A stretch of DNA of 64,000 bases from an uncultured Luteimonas sp. (GTDB lineage: Bacteria; Pseudomonadota; Gammaproteobacteria; Xanthomonadales; Xanthomonadaceae). Shown here one piece after another: positions 1 through 8,907 of this stretch. Each line of letters starts with the position of its first letter. Position 1 is the stretch's first letter. The stretch lies in the NCBI GenBank assembly GCA_938008415.1, contig CALLKI010000009.1, positions 41,550-105,549 of the forward strand. Reading direction: 5' to 3'. Position numbers and translations under genes: made by a program. The notes below the pieces were generated by a model, which saw only the letters and a program-made list of their open reading frames with translations, searched no databases and was not told the origin of the DNA.

Positions 1-857
1 GTGTCCGGCAGCGGCTCGGCCACCACCGGGCCGTCCTCGACCGGCTGGAACGGCGTCGGCTGCGCCTCCTGCGCCGCCGGGGCCGGCCGGGGGGCCACGG
101 CCGCGGAGTCCCGGCCCGGGGCGACGGGGGCGCGGGCGGCCGAGCCGCGTGCCGCGCGCGCGATCGCGGTGGCCTCCTCGAGGCGGTCGCGGAAGTCGAC
201 CACCGCGCCGGAGGGCGCCTTCGGCGCGCGGCCCTCGAAGATCATCCGCGGCGTCGCGCCGCGGCCGTAGACCGCCTCGTTGGCCTTGTCGTCGATGGTC
301 AACGCGGCGCCGTCCAGCGCCACGCCGGCGAACAGGCCGCGCGCGCGCGACCACGACCAGATCTCGGCCTTGAGCTGGCCATCGGTGGCGGCGCTGGCGT
401 TGCGGCCGACCGGACCGGCGGCGACGCCGGCGTCGGCACCGAGGGTGATCTTGCCGTTGACGATCGATTCGAGGCTGCGGTCGTTGCGGAACACCAGCAC
501 GACGTCGGCCGACTGCACGCCGGCCTGGAAACCGACGCTGCCGCCGGTCAGCCGGACGAAGCTCGGGTTCGACCAGGTGCCGTCGGGCGACTTCACCGAC
601 ATCAGGCCCTGGCCGTGGCGCCCCCCCAGGCCGAGCGCGAGCTTGATCGTGTCGGGCACCACCACGATCGCCCTGGCCTCGTCGAGCAGCTTGTCGGGGA
701 TGGCCGATTCCGGGATCGCCTGGATCTCGGTCAGCACGCGCACCGCGTTGCGCGCGCGCCCGTCCTCGCGCGGGCCGGCCTGGGCGCTTCCCGCGGCCAC
801 GGCAAGGGCGGCGGCCAGCGCGGCCGCGCGGAGGAGATTCGTTCGGCGAAGGAACAT
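1..857 (-). CDS. SYLF/YSC84-family lipid-binding protein, 3' end outside the window
   Basis: Exported protein of the SYLF (YSC84, DUF500) family, whose members bind lipids; the role in bacteria is poorly defined. 285 codons are visible and the stop lies beyond base 1. Residues 1-27 are a Sec signal peptide (FLRR basic start, Ala-rich core, cleavage after AQA). The SYLF domain covers roughly residues 40-200, with the typical run KLLDEARAIVVVPDTIK and the later GGSVGFQAGVQSADVVLVF. The tail from about residue 215 is a low-complexity Ala/Pro/Arg linker, which may lead into a further domain that cannot be seen. The ATG at 857 is chosen because it opens the signal peptide. It is divergent from hemH. 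Confidence 0.85.
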   Translation of the reverse strand, partial: MFLRRTNLLRAAALAAALAVAAGSAQAGPREDGRARNAVRVLTEIQAIPESAIPDKLLDEARAIVVVPDTIKLALGLGGRHGQGLMSVKSPDGTWSNPSFVRLTGGSVGFQAGVQSADVVLVFRNDRSLESIVNGKITLGADAGVAAGPVGRNASAATDGQLKAEIWSWSRARGLFAGVALDGAALTIDDKANEAVYGRGATPRMIFEGRAPKAPSGAVVDFRDRLEEATAIARAARGSAARAPVAPGRDSAAVAPRPAPAAQEAQPTPFQPVEDGPVVAEPLPD

Positions 858-986
858 CGGGGGACTCCTTGGGGTGTCGTGCCATGGGCGGCCGCGCCGG
901 CGCGCCGCGTCATGGGCGCAGGCTATGCGCCGCGGCATGAATCGGCGATGAGTTCGCCGCCATTCGCCCGCGCGTGCCGTGCCTGT

Positions 987-992
987 CATGCT
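987..992 (+). promoter_or_regulatory. possible -10 hexamer of hemH (leaderless)
   Basis: CATGCT lies 7 nt before the ATG at 1000. It is a weak match with no -35 visible. It is listed because the same spacing recurs before many genes in this window. Confidence 0.25.
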
Positions 993-999
993 ATTGCGC

Positions 1000-1974
1000 A
1001 TGGACAGCTCTTCCCACCCCGCCGACGCCACCGTCGTGGTCGTCAACCTCGGCACGCCGGACGCCCCGACGCCGGAGGCCGTGCGCCGCTACCTTTCCCA
1101 GTTCCTCGGCGACCCGCGCGTGGTCCAGATCCCGCGCCTGCTGTGGTGGCCGCTGCTGCATGGACTGATCCTGCCCCTGCGCTCGCGCCGCGTGGCCGGG
1201 AAGTACGCGCAGATCTGGCTCGACGGCGGTTCACCGCTGGCGGTCCACACCCGCGACCTGGCCACCGGCATCCAGGCGCGCCTGCCGGGCGTGCGCGTGC
1301 TGCACGCGATGCGCTACGGCGAGCCCGCGCTGGGAAACGTGCTGCGCGGACTGCGTGACGCGGGCACCGGCCGGGTGCTGGTGCTGCCGCTGTACCCGCA
1401 GTACTCCACCACCACCACCGCCTCGGTCGCGGACCTGTGCGCGCGCGAAGCCGGGCCGATGCGGGTCGAACTCATCGACAGCTACGCGTCCGACCCCGCC
1501 TGGGTCGAGGCGGTCGCCGCCTCCGTGCGCGGCCACTGGCAGGCGCACGGCCGCGGCGGGATGCTGCTGTTCTCGTTCCACGGCATCCCGCAACGGCTGG
1601 TGGACGCCGGCGACCCGTACCAGGAGCAGTGCCGGCTCAGCGCCGGGCTGATCGCCGGTGCCCTGGGCCTGGCCCCGGACCGGTGGCGCGTCACCTTCCA
1701 GTCGCGCTTCGGCCGCGAACGCTGGCTGGAACCTGCCACCGACGCCACCCTGCGCGAACTGGCCGCCGCAGGCGTGCGCGAGGTGGACGTGGTCTGCCCC
1801 GGCTTCGCCTGCGACTGCCTGGAGACGCTGGAGGAAATCGCGATCCAGAACGCCGGACTGTTCCGCGAGGCCGGCGGCGCCACGCTGCGCTACATCCCCT
1901 GCCTCAACGCCTCGCCCGCGCACGCCGACGCGCTCGCGTCGCTGCTCGCCCGGCACCTGGACCGCCTGCACTGA
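1000..1974 (+). CDS. hemH: ferrochelatase
   Basis: Inserts Fe2+ into protoporphyrin IX, the last step of protoheme synthesis; cytoplasmic or peripheral to the inner membrane. The 324 residues cover the whole family length. The signature FSFHGIPQR (191-199) carries the metal-site His194. The C-terminal signature CPGFACDCLETLEEI (266-280) carries the conserved acidic residues. The ATG at 1000 is preferred: the GTG at 979 and ATG at 988 would add residues not usual in the family, and a possible -10 hexamer sits 7 nt before 1000. The following hydrolase starts 2 bp after the stop, so the two are probably cotranscribed. hemD lies 11 kb away, so heme genes are scattered here. Confidence 0.95.
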   Translation: MDSSSHPADATVVVVNLGTPDAPTPEAVRRYLSQFLGDPRVVQIPRLLWWPLLHGLILPLRSRRVAGKYAQIWLDGGSPLAVHTRDLATGIQARLPGVRVLHAMRYGEPALGNVLRGLRDAGTGRVLVLPLYPQYSTTTTASVADLCAREAGPMRVELIDSYASDPAWVEAVAASVRGHWQAHGRGGMLLFSFHGIPQRLVDAGDPYQEQCRLSAGLIAGALGLAPDRWRVTFQSRFGRERWLEPATDATLRELAAAGVREVDVVCPGFACDCLETLEEIAIQNAGLFREAGGATLRYIPCLNASPAHADALASLLARHLDRLH

Positions 1975-1976
1975 CC

Positions 1977-2822
1977 ATGCGCGAGTTCGAACTGGAGATT
2001 CCCCTCGGCACGATCCGCGGGCTGCGCTGGGGCGAACCCGGCATGCCCCGCGTGCTGGCGCTGCACGGCTGGCTGGACAACGCCGCCAGCTTCGTGCCGC
2101 TGGCGCCGCTGCTGCCCGGGCTCGACCTGGTCGCGCCCGACCTGCCCGGCCACGGTCGGAGCACGCACCTGCCGCCCGGCACCGACTACACGTACATCGG
2201 CGCGCTGCAGGAGATCCTCGACATCGCCGACGCGCTGGGCTGGGAGCGGTTCTCGATCCTGGGCCACTCGCGCGGCGCGGGCCTGGGCAGCCTGCTGGCG
2301 GCCGCCTGCCCGGAACGGGTCGAACGGCTGGTCGCGATCGAGGCCCTTGGCGCGCTCGCCGAACCGCCGGAGGCGCTGGTGCCGCGCATGCGCAAGGCGC
2401 TGCACGCCTCGCGCCAGGTCCGGCACAAGCGCCTGCGCGTGTTCCCGGACCTCGATGCCTGCGTGCAGGCACGGATGCAGGCCGGCGGGCTGGACGAGGC
2501 CCCGGCGCGGCTGCTGGTCGAACGCGGCACCCGGGCGGTCGAAGGCGGCTACGTCTGGAGCAGCGACCCGCGCCTGACCGTGCCGGCGCCGGCGCGGATG
2601 ACCGCGGAGCAGGTGGACGCGCTGGTGCGCGGCATCGAGTGCCCGGTGCGGGTGATCTACGCCTCGCCGCCGCAGCCCTACCTGCCCGAGCCGGAACGCA
2701 GCCGCCGCGCGGCCCTGCTCCCCCGGGGTGACCTCGTGGTCATCCCCGGCGGCCACCACCTGCACATGGAGCGTCCCGCCGAGGTCGCCGCGGCGATCGG
2801 CGATTTCTTCACCGCGGGCTGA
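1977..2822 (+). CDS. alpha/beta-hydrolase
   Basis: Cytoplasmic alpha/beta-hydrolase fold enzyme of 281 residues; substrate unknown. The oxyanion HG lies at 30-31 (ALHGWLDN), the nucleophile elbow GHSRG at 96-100 makes Ser98 the nucleophile, and the catalytic His is in GGHHLHMERP near the C terminus. Xanthomonad genomes commonly pair such a hydrolase with hemH, but nothing in the sequence ties it to heme. The start at 1977 gives a 2-bp gap after the hemH stop, consistent with translational coupling. It could be an esterase or a C-C hydrolase; motifs alone do not decide. Confidence 0.85.
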   Translation: MREFELEIPLGTIRGLRWGEPGMPRVLALHGWLDNAASFVPLAPLLPGLDLVAPDLPGHGRSTHLPPGTDYTYIGALQEILDIADALGWERFSILGHSRGAGLGSLLAAACPERVERLVAIEALGALAEPPEALVPRMRKALHASRQVRHKRLRVFPDLDACVQARMQAGGLDEAPARLLVERGTRAVEGGYVWSSDPRLTVPAPARMTAEQVDALVRGIECPVRVIYASPPQPYLPEPERSRRAALLPRGDLVVIPGGHHLHMERPAEVAAAIGDFFTAG

Positions 2823-2843
2823 GCGGCGCCGCGGCGCGGGCCG

Positions 2844-3383
2844 TCACTGCCGTTCCTTGCGCAGCTGCACGCTCACCTGCACGGAGTCGCCATCCTCGCC
2901 GAAGCTCAGCATCGCCTCGCGCCTGTCGCCGTCCGCGCCCTTCTCGAAGGCCAGCATCGCGCTGTCGGCCGAGTGCTGCATGGCCACGGTCTCCTTCCAG
3001 CCCTGCTCGGCCATCCGTTTGCGCGCATCGGCGAACAGCGCGGTCACCTTCCCCGGCGCGCGCATTCCGACCACGCTGACGCCCTGCAGGTCCATCACGC
3101 TGTTCACGGTGTAGCCGTCCGGCAGGTACACGTCCCCGGGGAAGTCCTCCGGCAGTGGCAGCGCGTCCCCGCCCTGCACCACCATCTCCCCGTCCGCGGT
3201 CTTGAACACGACCTTGTCGCCGTCGCGGTCGACCTTGACCTTGCCTCCGGTGGCGGCCTCCATCGCGGCCCCGGTCATGCTGTCGGCGGCGCGCTGGCAA
3301 CCGGGCAGCAGGAGGCAGGCAAGCAGTCCGCCGGCGAGGACGGGGAACAAGCGGGCAGATACGGCGCGTGGCATGCTGGACAT
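2844..3383 (-). CDS. hypothetical lipoprotein
   Basis: 179-residue protein with a lipoprotein signal peptide: basic start (MSSMPRAVSARLF), hydrophobic core and lipobox LLLPGC, so Cys29 should be lipidated. The mature part is soluble and acidic and shows no family I can name. It contains a repeated-looking VKVDRDGDKVVFKTADGE segment and a C-terminal beta-like VQVSVQLRKERQ. The start at 3383 has a GGAAGG ribosome-binding site 5 nt upstream. It converges with the upstream hydrolase gene. Function unknown. Confidence 0.7.
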   Translation of the reverse strand: MSSMPRAVSARLFPVLAGGLLACLLLPGCQRAADSMTGAAMEAATGGKVKVDRDGDKVVFKTADGEMVVQGGDALPLPEDFPGDVYLPDGYTVNSVMDLQGVSVVGMRAPGKVTALFADARKRMAEQGWKETVAMQHSADSAMLAFEKGADGDRREAMLSFGEDGDSVQVSVQLRKERQ

Positions 3384-3498
3384 GGCGACCTTCCGGGAAA
3401 TGCGTGGACCAGGGGGCCGGAAGCCGCCCTTCCGGCCTCCGGCACTGTTCCTGTCATCCAGCTACGCAAATCCCGGCGCCGGCCGGACAGCCACCGGC

Positions 3499-4284
3499 TC
3501 AGCCCAGCAGGGCCAGCAGCGCCGCCTTCAACCGCCGGCCCTCGGCATGGAAGTAGTCGCGTGCCTCGCGCCAGTCGGGGCAGCGTGCCTCCACCTCCCG
3601 CCAGAACCGGCGCGAATGGTCGGGATGGATCAGGTGGCACAGCTCGTGGACCAGCACATACTCGAACGCGGAGGGACGGCCCAGCACCAGCGCCAGGTCC
3701 AGGGTAAGCGTGCCGTCGGGCGCCAGCGAGCCCCACTGCGAGGACATCACCCGCAGGCGGATGCGCGAGGGCGGGTGCGGCAGGCCGGGCAGGTACTTCG
3801 GCAGCCACGCGGCGATGTCGGCGCGCGCTTCCGCCTCGTAGAAGTCGCGCAGGATGCGGCCGACCGCGGCGTCGCCGGCGCGGGGCGGCAGTTGCAGGGT
3901 GACGGTGTCGCCCTCGCGCCAGGCACGCGCGCAGCGTCCCCCGGCCCAGCGCAGCGGCACCTGGCGGTCGCGCAGCAGCAGCGAGGTGCTCTCGCCGCGG
4001 ACCAGCGGCTCGACGCGGTCGCGCACGCGCGCGACCTGCTCGGTCAGCCAGTCGCGGTGCTGGGACAGGAAGCGGTCGCCGGACGCCAGGCTCGCGCGCG
4101 GCGGCAACGTCAGCCGCGGGCCGCGCTCGCCCACGGTCAGTCGCAGACGCTTGGCGCGCGGATCGCGCACGCGCAGCACGTCGATGCGGCGGCCATCGGA
4201 CAGCACGAACGGGATCGAGTCGCGCTGCAGGCCGTCCGTCTTCGGCGTCGGTCGCGGGGGAAGCAGTCGGAACAGGGACGGCAT
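3499..4284 (-). CDS. YgjP-like (DUF45/SprT-type) metal-dependent hydrolase
   Basis: 261-residue member of the YgjP/DUF45 family, which has a zincin-like fold. The metal site is plain: HELCH at 213-217 and a third ligand His223 in the following HPDHSRRFW. Family members were annotated as M48-like metallopeptidases; E. coli YgjP has also been reported as a UTP pyrophosphatase, so the substrate here is open. The ATG at 4284 follows TAGAAT by exactly 6 nt with no ribosome-binding site, suggesting a leaderless message. It lies 37 bp downstream of rdgC on the same strand. Confidence 0.85.
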   Translation of the reverse strand: MPSLFRLLPPRPTPKTDGLQRDSIPFVLSDGRRIDVLRVRDPRAKRLRLTVGERGPRLTLPPRASLASGDRFLSQHRDWLTEQVARVRDRVEPLVRGESTSLLLRDRQVPLRWAGGRCARAWREGDTVTLQLPPRAGDAAVGRILRDFYEAEARADIAAWLPKYLPGLPHPPSRIRLRVMSSQWGSLAPDGTLTLDLALVLGRPSAFEYVLVHELCHLIHPDHSRRFWREVEARCPDWREARDYFHAEGRRLKAALLALLG

Positions 4285-4290
4285 GGAGGG

Positions 4291-4296
4291 ATTCTA
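4291..4296 (-). promoter_or_regulatory. -10 hexamer TAGAAT upstream of the ygjP-like gene
   Basis: TAGAAT (5 of 6 matches to TATAAT) ends 6 nt before the ATG at 4284. Transcription would begin at or next to the initiator A. No convincing -35 is visible. Confidence 0.5.
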
Positions 4297-4321
4297 GTGG
4301 ACGGCGGCTCGCATCCGCCGC

Positions 4322-5227
4322 TCAGGCTTCCGCCTTCGACAGCTTCAGCGCCTTCTCCAGCACCGCGAACAGGCGCGAGAACTCCGCGCTCATCAGCGCG
4401 AAGCGCGCGTCCAGTTCGGCATGCAGGTCCTCGCGCTCGGTGGACTCGAGGTGCTCGACCGCGCCGTCGAGGAGCTTGAACTTGCGCACCACCAGGTCCT
4501 CGCCGAGCACGAACGAGACGTGGTCGTCGAGGGTGAGCGCCAGCCGCGTGGCCTGCTTGCCGGCCTCGAGGTGGCGCATGATCTCGTCGCTGCGCAGGTC
4601 GTGGCGCTGGCACTTGACCACCGCGCCGTGGTCCACCGGGTCGCGCAGCTCGCATTCCTCGCCGAGCGACAGGCCGTCCGGGAGCGGGTCGCCGGCGAGC
4701 CAACCGGTCATCACCGCGCGCGGCGCGACCTCGGCGTTGAGCGGCAGCGCCGGGAAACTGCCCATGGCGTGGCGCAGTTCCGACACCACCGCCTCGCCGG
4801 CCTTGCGGCTCGAGGTGTCCACCGCGCACACGCCGTGCGCCAGGTCGATCAGCGCGTCGGTGCGCGAGGGACGGACGAAGGCGCGCGGCAGCAGCTCGTG
4901 CACCAGTTCCTCCCTGATCCGCCTGCGCATCCGCCCGCCCGGGCGGCGGCCTTCCTTCTCCTCCATCTCGGCGAGCTTCTTCGCCAGCTGGTCGTTGACC
5001 ACGGCCGCCGGCAGCAGCCGGTCCTCGCCGCCGACGGTGACCCAGATCGCGTTGCCGACGCGGTGTGACAGCACCTCGCTGTCGCGCCCGAACGGCGGCA
5101 CGAAGCCGCGCGAGGACAGCTCGAGCGGGCCGACCGGCTTGAGCGGGTGGTCGGCGAGCAGTTCCTCGAGCCGCGAGAAGTCCAGCGAGGTCGGGAAGCG
5201 GAACAGCGTGAGGTTGCGGAAGAACAT
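4322..5227 (-). CDS. rdgC: recombination-associated protein RdgC
   Basis: DNA-binding ring protein that limits RecA loading and filament activity; cytoplasmic, nucleoid-associated. The 301 residues are the normal length. The family opening MFFRNLTLFRF, the central VNAIWVT-like strand and the conserved C-terminal LGEDLVVRKFKLLDG region are all present. The ATG at 5227 is preceded by AGG within CAGGTTTCCCG. It is the first gene of a short minus-strand run with the ygjP-like gene. The 244 bp upstream, before ttcA, hold two intergenic repeat structures. Confidence 0.95.
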   Translation of the reverse strand: MFFRNLTLFRFPTSLDFSRLEELLADHPLKPVGPLELSSRGFVPPFGRDSEVLSHRVGNAIWVTVGGEDRLLPAAVVNDQLAKKLAEMEEKEGRRPGGRMRRRIREELVHELLPRAFVRPSRTDALIDLAHGVCAVDTSSRKAGEAVVSELRHAMGSFPALPLNAEVAPRAVMTGWLAGDPLPDGLSLGEECELRDPVDHGAVVKCQRHDLRSDEIMRHLEAGKQATRLALTLDDHVSFVLGEDLVVRKFKLLDGAVEHLESTEREDLHAELDARFALMSAEFSRLFAVLEKALKLSKAEA

Positions 5228-5330
5228 CGGGAAACCTGGTCGGGGGAAGGGAAGATGCGGACTGTCGGGAACGGGAATGGCACGCGGTCATGCCATCGCG
5301 GTGATCCGGTTCCATCCCGCCTGCGGCGGA

Positions 5331-5380
5331 TTGCCCCCGCCCCAGCCCTCCCCCGCGGACGGGGGTGGCAGACCGCCACC
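5331..5380. repeat. xanthomonad-type intergenic hairpin repeat, copy 1
   Basis: The block CCAGCCCTCCCCCGC followed by GGACGGGGG can pair C-run to G-run. Directly after it, GGTGGC (5364-5369) pairs with GCCACC (5375-5380). A reverse-complement relative sits at about 25956-25985 downstream of radC. It lies between rdgC and ttcA and is not coding. Confidence 0.55.
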
Positions 5381-5429
5381 TCCCGCCGCATGCGGGGTGT
5401 GGCCGGGAGGAAGCGGGACATGGACGGCC

Positions 5430-5447
5430 TCCCGGCACGTGCCGGGA
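5430..5447. repeat. 18-bp perfect palindrome
   Basis: TCCCGGCACGTGCCGGGA reads the same on both strands, 25 bp downstream of the ttcA stop codon. It has no T-tract, so it may be a protein-binding site or an mRNA 3'-end stabilising hairpin for ttcA rather than a classic terminator. Confidence 0.6.
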
Positions 5448-5471
5448 AGGAGGCAGGCACGGCTGCGCATG

Positions 5472-6380
5472 TCAGTGGCCGCCGCCGTCGTCGGGCTGCC
5501 CGGCCGGCGTGCCGGCGAGCCAGGTGTGCGCGTCCGGCATGGCGCCGTCGCCACGGCGGCCGAGCGAGAGGAAGTCGAACAGCTTCGGGTCGGCCAGCTG
5601 CGAGGGCCGGACGTCGGCCAGCGCGCGGGCGATGTTCTCGATGCGGCCTGGGAACTCGCGCTCCCATGCCTCGAGCATCCGCCTCACCTGCCTGCGCTGC
5701 AGGTTCTCCTGCGAGCCGCACAGGTTGCAGGGGATGATCGGGAAGCCGCGCATTTCCGCGTAGGCGGCGATGTCCTCCTCGCGCACGTAGGCCAGCGGGC
5801 GGATCACCACGTGCCGGCCGTCGTCGCTGAGCAGCTTCGGCGGCATGCCGCTGATCTTCGCGTGGAAGAACAGGTTGAGGAAGAACGTCGCCACCATGTC
5901 GTCGCGGTGGTGGCCGAGCGCGATCTTGGTGATCCCGTTCTCCGCCGCCCAGGTGTACAGCGCGCCGCGGCGCAGCCGCGAGCACAGAGAGCACATGGTC
6001 TTGCCTTCCGGGATCACCCGGGTGACCACCGAGTAGGTGTCCTGCTCGATGATGTGGAAGTCCACGCCGATCGAGCGCAGGTACTCCGGCAGCACGTGCT
6101 CCGGGAAGCCGGGCTGCTTCTGGTCGAGGTTGACCGCGACGATCGAGAACGACACCGGCGCCTTCTTCTGCAGCTGCAGCAGGATATCCAGCATCGTGTA
6201 GCTGTCCTTGCCGCCGGACAGGCAGACCATGACCCGGTCGCCGTCCTCGATCATCCCGTAGTCCGCGATCGCGCGGCCCACCAGGTGGCGCAGGCGCTTG
6301 GCCAGCTTGTCGGCCTCGCGCGCGGCGCGGCGGCCGGGCTTGCGCGGCACGGGATCCGGCAGGGGAAGGACGGTGCTCAT
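5472..6380 (-). CDS. ttcA: tRNA 2-thiocytidine(32) synthetase TtcA
   Basis: ATP- and Fe-S-dependent enzyme that thiolates C32 of certain tRNAs. The PP-loop motif SGGKDS lies at 55-60. The two CxxC pairs that hold the cluster are Cys130/Cys133 (CSLC) and Cys218/Cys221 (CNLC), so all key residues are present. At 302 residues the length is normal, with a short variable C-terminal tail. The ATG at 6380 follows TAGAAT by 6 nt, so the message is probably leaderless. It is divergent from fbp across 121 bp. Confidence 0.97.
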   Translation of the reverse strand: MSTVLPLPDPVPRKPGRRAAREADKLAKRLRHLVGRAIADYGMIEDGDRVMVCLSGGKDSYTMLDILLQLQKKAPVSFSIVAVNLDQKQPGFPEHVLPEYLRSIGVDFHIIEQDTYSVVTRVIPEGKTMCSLCSRLRRGALYTWAAENGITKIALGHHRDDMVATFFLNLFFHAKISGMPPKLLSDDGRHVVIRPLAYVREEDIAAYAEMRGFPIIPCNLCGSQENLQRRQVRRMLEAWEREFPGRIENIARALADVRPSQLADPKLFDFLSLGRRGDGAMPDAHTWLAGTPAGQPDDGGGH

Positions 6381-6386
6381 GCGCGA

Positions 6387-6392
6387 ATTCTA
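6387..6392 (-). promoter_or_regulatory. -10 hexamer TAGAAT upstream of ttcA
   Basis: TAGAAT lies 6 nt before the ttcA ATG, the same hexamer and spacing as before the ygjP-like gene. No -35 is recognisable in the GC-rich upstream DNA. Confidence 0.5.
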
Positions 6393-6501
6393 CCGCCCGC
6401 CCCCCGCCCGCGGTGGCCGGCCGCGCGCGGGGCTGCCGTTTGCGCGCGAAGCGGCGACAATTCCATGCCGTCGCCCGTCCAGTCTTCCGGAGTCCATCGC
6501 C

Positions 6502-7533
6502 GTGTCCGCAACCTCCCTCACCCGTTTCCTGATCGAGGCCCAGCGCGCCGGCCAGCTCAACGCGGAGCTGCGCCTGCTGATCGAGGTCGTCGCCCGCGCC
6601 TGCAAGCGCATCTCGGTCGCCGTCGGCAAGGGCGCCCTGAGCGACGTGCTCGGCGACGCGGTCAGCGGCAGCGGCGCCAGCAGCATCAACGTCCAGGGCG
6701 AGGCGCAGAAGAAGCTCGACGTGCTGTCCAACGAGATCCTGCTGGAGGCCAACGCCTGGGGCGGCCACCTCGCCGCCTGCGCCTCGGAGGAGATGGAGCA
6801 CTGCCAGCCGATCCCCGACGCCTATCCGCGCGGCAACTACCTGCTGCTGTTCGACCCGCTCGACGGCAGCAGCAACATCGACGTCAACGTCTCCATCGGC
6901 ACCATCTTCTCGGTGCTGCGCGCGCGGGACGACGCCGGCGAGCCGCGCGACGAGCACTTCCTGCAGCCGGGCCGCGACCAGGTCGCCGCGGGCTACTGCA
7001 TCTACGGGCCGAGCACGCTGCTGGTGCTGACCGTCGGCCACGGCACCCACGTCTTCACCCTGGACCGCGAGCAGGGCTCGTTCGTGCTGACCCGGCGCGA
7101 CGTGCGGATCCCGGAGCAGACGAAGGAATTCGCCATCAACATGTCCAACCAGCGCCACTGGGAGGCGCCGATGCAGGCCTACGTCGCCGACCTGCTCGCC
7201 GGCAGGGAAGGCCCGCGCGGCAAGGACTTCAACATGCGCTGGGTCGCGTCCATGGTGGCCGACGTGCACCGGATCCTGACCCGCGGCGGGATCTTCATCT
7301 ACCCGTGGGACCGCAAGGACCCGTCCAAGCCCGGCAAGCTGCGGCTGATGTACGAGGCCAACCCGATGGCCATGCTGGTCGAGCAGGCCGGTGGCGCGGC
7401 GTACGACGGCCGCCGCCGGATCCTCGACATCCAGCCCGAGAGCCTACACCAGAGGGTGCCGGTGTTCCTCGGCTCCAAGGAGGAGGTGGAGACGGCGGTC
7501 CGCTACCACCTCGAGCACGACGCGCGCGGCTGA
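6502..7533 (+). CDS. fbp: class I fructose-1,6-bisphosphatase
   Basis: Hydrolyses fructose 1,6-bisphosphate to fructose 6-phosphate in gluconeogenesis; cytoplasmic. 343 residues from a GTG start at 6502, chosen because the product begins [13 protein letters not shown], as in related xanthomonad enzymes, and GGAG lies 9 nt upstream. The longer open frame upstream lacks family similarity. Metal/substrate motif [12 protein letters not shown] and the conserved [23 protein letters not shown] and [11 protein letters not shown] blocks are intact. It is a functional partner of the glyoxylate shunt (aceBA, 43-45 kb) for growth on acetate or fatty acids. Confidence 0.97.
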   Translation: MSATSLTRFLIEAQRAGQLNAELRLLIEVVARACKRISVAVGKGALSDVLGDAVSGSGASSINVQGEAQKKLDVLSNEILLEANAWGGHLAACASEEMEHCQPIPDAYPRGNYLLLFDPLDGSSNIDVNVSIGTIFSVLRARDDAGEPRDEHFLQPGRDQVAAGYCIYGPSTLLVLTVGHGTHVFTLDREQGSFVLTRRDVRIPEQTKEFAINMSNQRHWEAPMQAYVADLLAGREGPRGKDFNMRWVASMVADVHRILTRGGIFIYPWDRKDPSKPGKLRLMYEANPMAMLVEQAGGAAYDGRRRILDIQPESLHQRVPVFLGSKEEVETAVRYHLEHDARG

Positions 7534-7557
7534 TTCCACGGCGCGCCCCGCTGCGTG

Positions 7558-7563
7558 TAACCT
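7558..7563 (+). promoter_or_regulatory. possible -10 hexamer TAACCT for ydcH-like gene
   Basis: TAACCT (TA-N3-T) lies 6 nt before the ATG at 7570, giving another possible leaderless start. The gene could also be read through from fbp. Confidence 0.35.
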
Positions 7564-7569
7564 GCGGCC

Positions 7570-7776
7570 ATGCTGCCGATCGACCCCGCAGATGCCTCAC
7601 GCCGGCTCGCCGAACTGCGGGTCGAGCACCGCGACCTGGACCTGTTGATCGCCAGGCTGCAATCCGACGTCACCGTGGACGAACTGGCGATCAAGCGCCT
7701 GAAGAAGCGCAAGCTCCAGCTCAAGGACATGATCACGCGGCTGGAGTCGTCGCTGATCCCCGACGAGCCGGCCTGA
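7570..7776 (+). CDS. YdcH/DUF465 family small protein
   Basis: 68-residue, highly charged, all-helical protein of the DUF465 (YdcH) family. The core RLAELRVEHRDLDLLI...DELAIKRLKKRKLQLKDMI reads as an antiparallel two-helix coiled coil with the family KKxKLxLKDxI signature. No catalytic residues are expected and the function is unknown. It lies 36 bp after fbp and may share its transcript. Confidence 0.85.
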   Translation: MLPIDPADASRRLAELRVEHRDLDLLIARLQSDVTVDELAIKRLKKRKLQLKDMITRLESSLIPDEPA

Positions 7777-7791
7777 ACCCTGCGCCGCGGC

Positions 7792-8907
7792 TCAGCCCCC
7801 GGCGGCGGCCACGGCAGCCAGCAGCCGCATCAGCGCCGCCTGCCCGCGCGCGCCGGTCTTGTCGTAGATCACCTTGAGCCGCGCCTGGGCGGTGGACGCC
7901 GTGATGCCGCAGGCCGCGGCCGCCGCGGCGACGGCGCCGGCGGCATACAGCCCGGCGGCGAAGGCGGCTTCCGCGCGGGTCAGTCCGAACAGTTCGCGCA
8001 GCGCCCCGGCGAGCCCGGGACGGTCCCCGCCCACCGGCAGCAGGAACAGCAGGGCGGCCACGCCGTCCACGGCGCCGCCGTGCAGCGGGTGGATCCGGCC
8101 CACGAGCGCGCCATGGCCGCCGGCGTCACGCAACACCACGACCCCGGCGCACCGCCGCGAGGCATCCCCGTCCATGCCCGCGGTCGCCTCCTGGACCGCC
8201 TGGCGCAGGCTGGCGCCATCGGTCACCGCGTCCGGCCGGCCGTCGGCAAGGCGCAGCACCCCGCCTTCCGACAGCAGCGCCTCGGCGGCGGCGTTGCGGC
8301 GCAGGACCCGGCCGCCGGCGTCGAGCGCCAGCATCGCCACGGGGTTGGCCGCGATCGCCGCTTCCAGCTGGCCCACGCGCCGCTGCAGGGAACCGAGGCG
8401 GTCGAGGATGGCCCAGGCGTTCGCCCAGTGCGGCGCCACCGCGCGGACCAGCGCGAGCACATCGTCCGGGAACGGCGGCAGCCGCCCGCTGCGCGAGAGC
8501 GTCATCAGCACCACGCCTTCGGCGTCGGCCCGGGCGCACAGCGCCAGCGACTGCTCCACGTCGATCCGGCGCAGGAACTCGTTGTAGTAGCGCGAACGCC
8601 GCAGCTCCCCGCGCGGGGCCGCGTCGTCGCTGTCCAGCGCGGCACCGGCACGCATCAGGTGGCGGGTGCGGTTGACCCAGAGGTTGTCACGCCCGTACTC
8701 CGCCTCGTACGCGCGGGCCATGGACGGGTCGGCGCCCAGCATCAGCCCGATGCGCCCATCGGGATGGCCGCTGTCGTGCACCAGCACCGTGCCGACGTGG
8801 CTGCCGGTGGCTGCGCACATCGCCCGGCAGAAATCCTCCAGCCGGGCCGGCTCGAGGGTTGCCGCGTACAGCGGTTCCAGCAACGCGGCCAGCTTCGCCT
8901 CGCCCAT
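7792..8907 (-). CDS. LuxR-type HTH transcriptional regulator with PAS-like region
   Basis: 371-residue regulator. The C-terminal 60 residues (LTRAEAAFAAGLY...STAQARLKVIYDKTG) form a LuxR/GerE helix-turn-helix with the characteristic LT..E start and the K..Y.KTG recognition end. Residues about 180-290 resemble a PAS sensor (NPVAMLALDAGGRVLRRNAAAEALL). The N-terminal part is an unassigned sensor-like region. There is no receiver domain, so it is not an orthodox response regulator. It sits alone between ydcH and plsB; no target is evident. No good ribosome-binding site precedes the ATG at 8907. Confidence 0.85.
   Translation of the reverse strand: MGEAKLAALLEPLYAATLEPARLEDFCRAMCAATGSHVGTVLVHDSGHPDGRIGLMLGADPSMARAYEAEYGRDNLWVNRTRHLMRAGAALDSDDAAPRGELRRSRYYNEFLRRIDVEQSLALCARADAEGVVLMTLSRSGRLPPFPDDVLALVRAVAPHWANAWAILDRLGSLQRRVGQLEAAIAANPVAMLALDAGGRVLRRNAAAEALLSEGGVLRLADGRPDAVTDGASLRQAVQEATAGMDGDASRRCAGVVVLRDAGGHGALVGRIHPLHGGAVDGVAALLFLLPVGGDRPGLAGALRELFGLTRAEAAFAAGLYAAGAVAAAAAACGITASTAQARLKVIYDKTGARGQAALMRLLAAVAAAGG

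Noticed and set aside
979..999. GTG start for hemH at 979
   Set aside because: It adds seven residues not seen in ferrochelatases, and a start at 1000 fits better.
4440..7877. An 1145-codon plus-strand frame across rdgC, ttcA and fbp
   Set aside because: Shadow of three confidently identified genes; no family resemblance.
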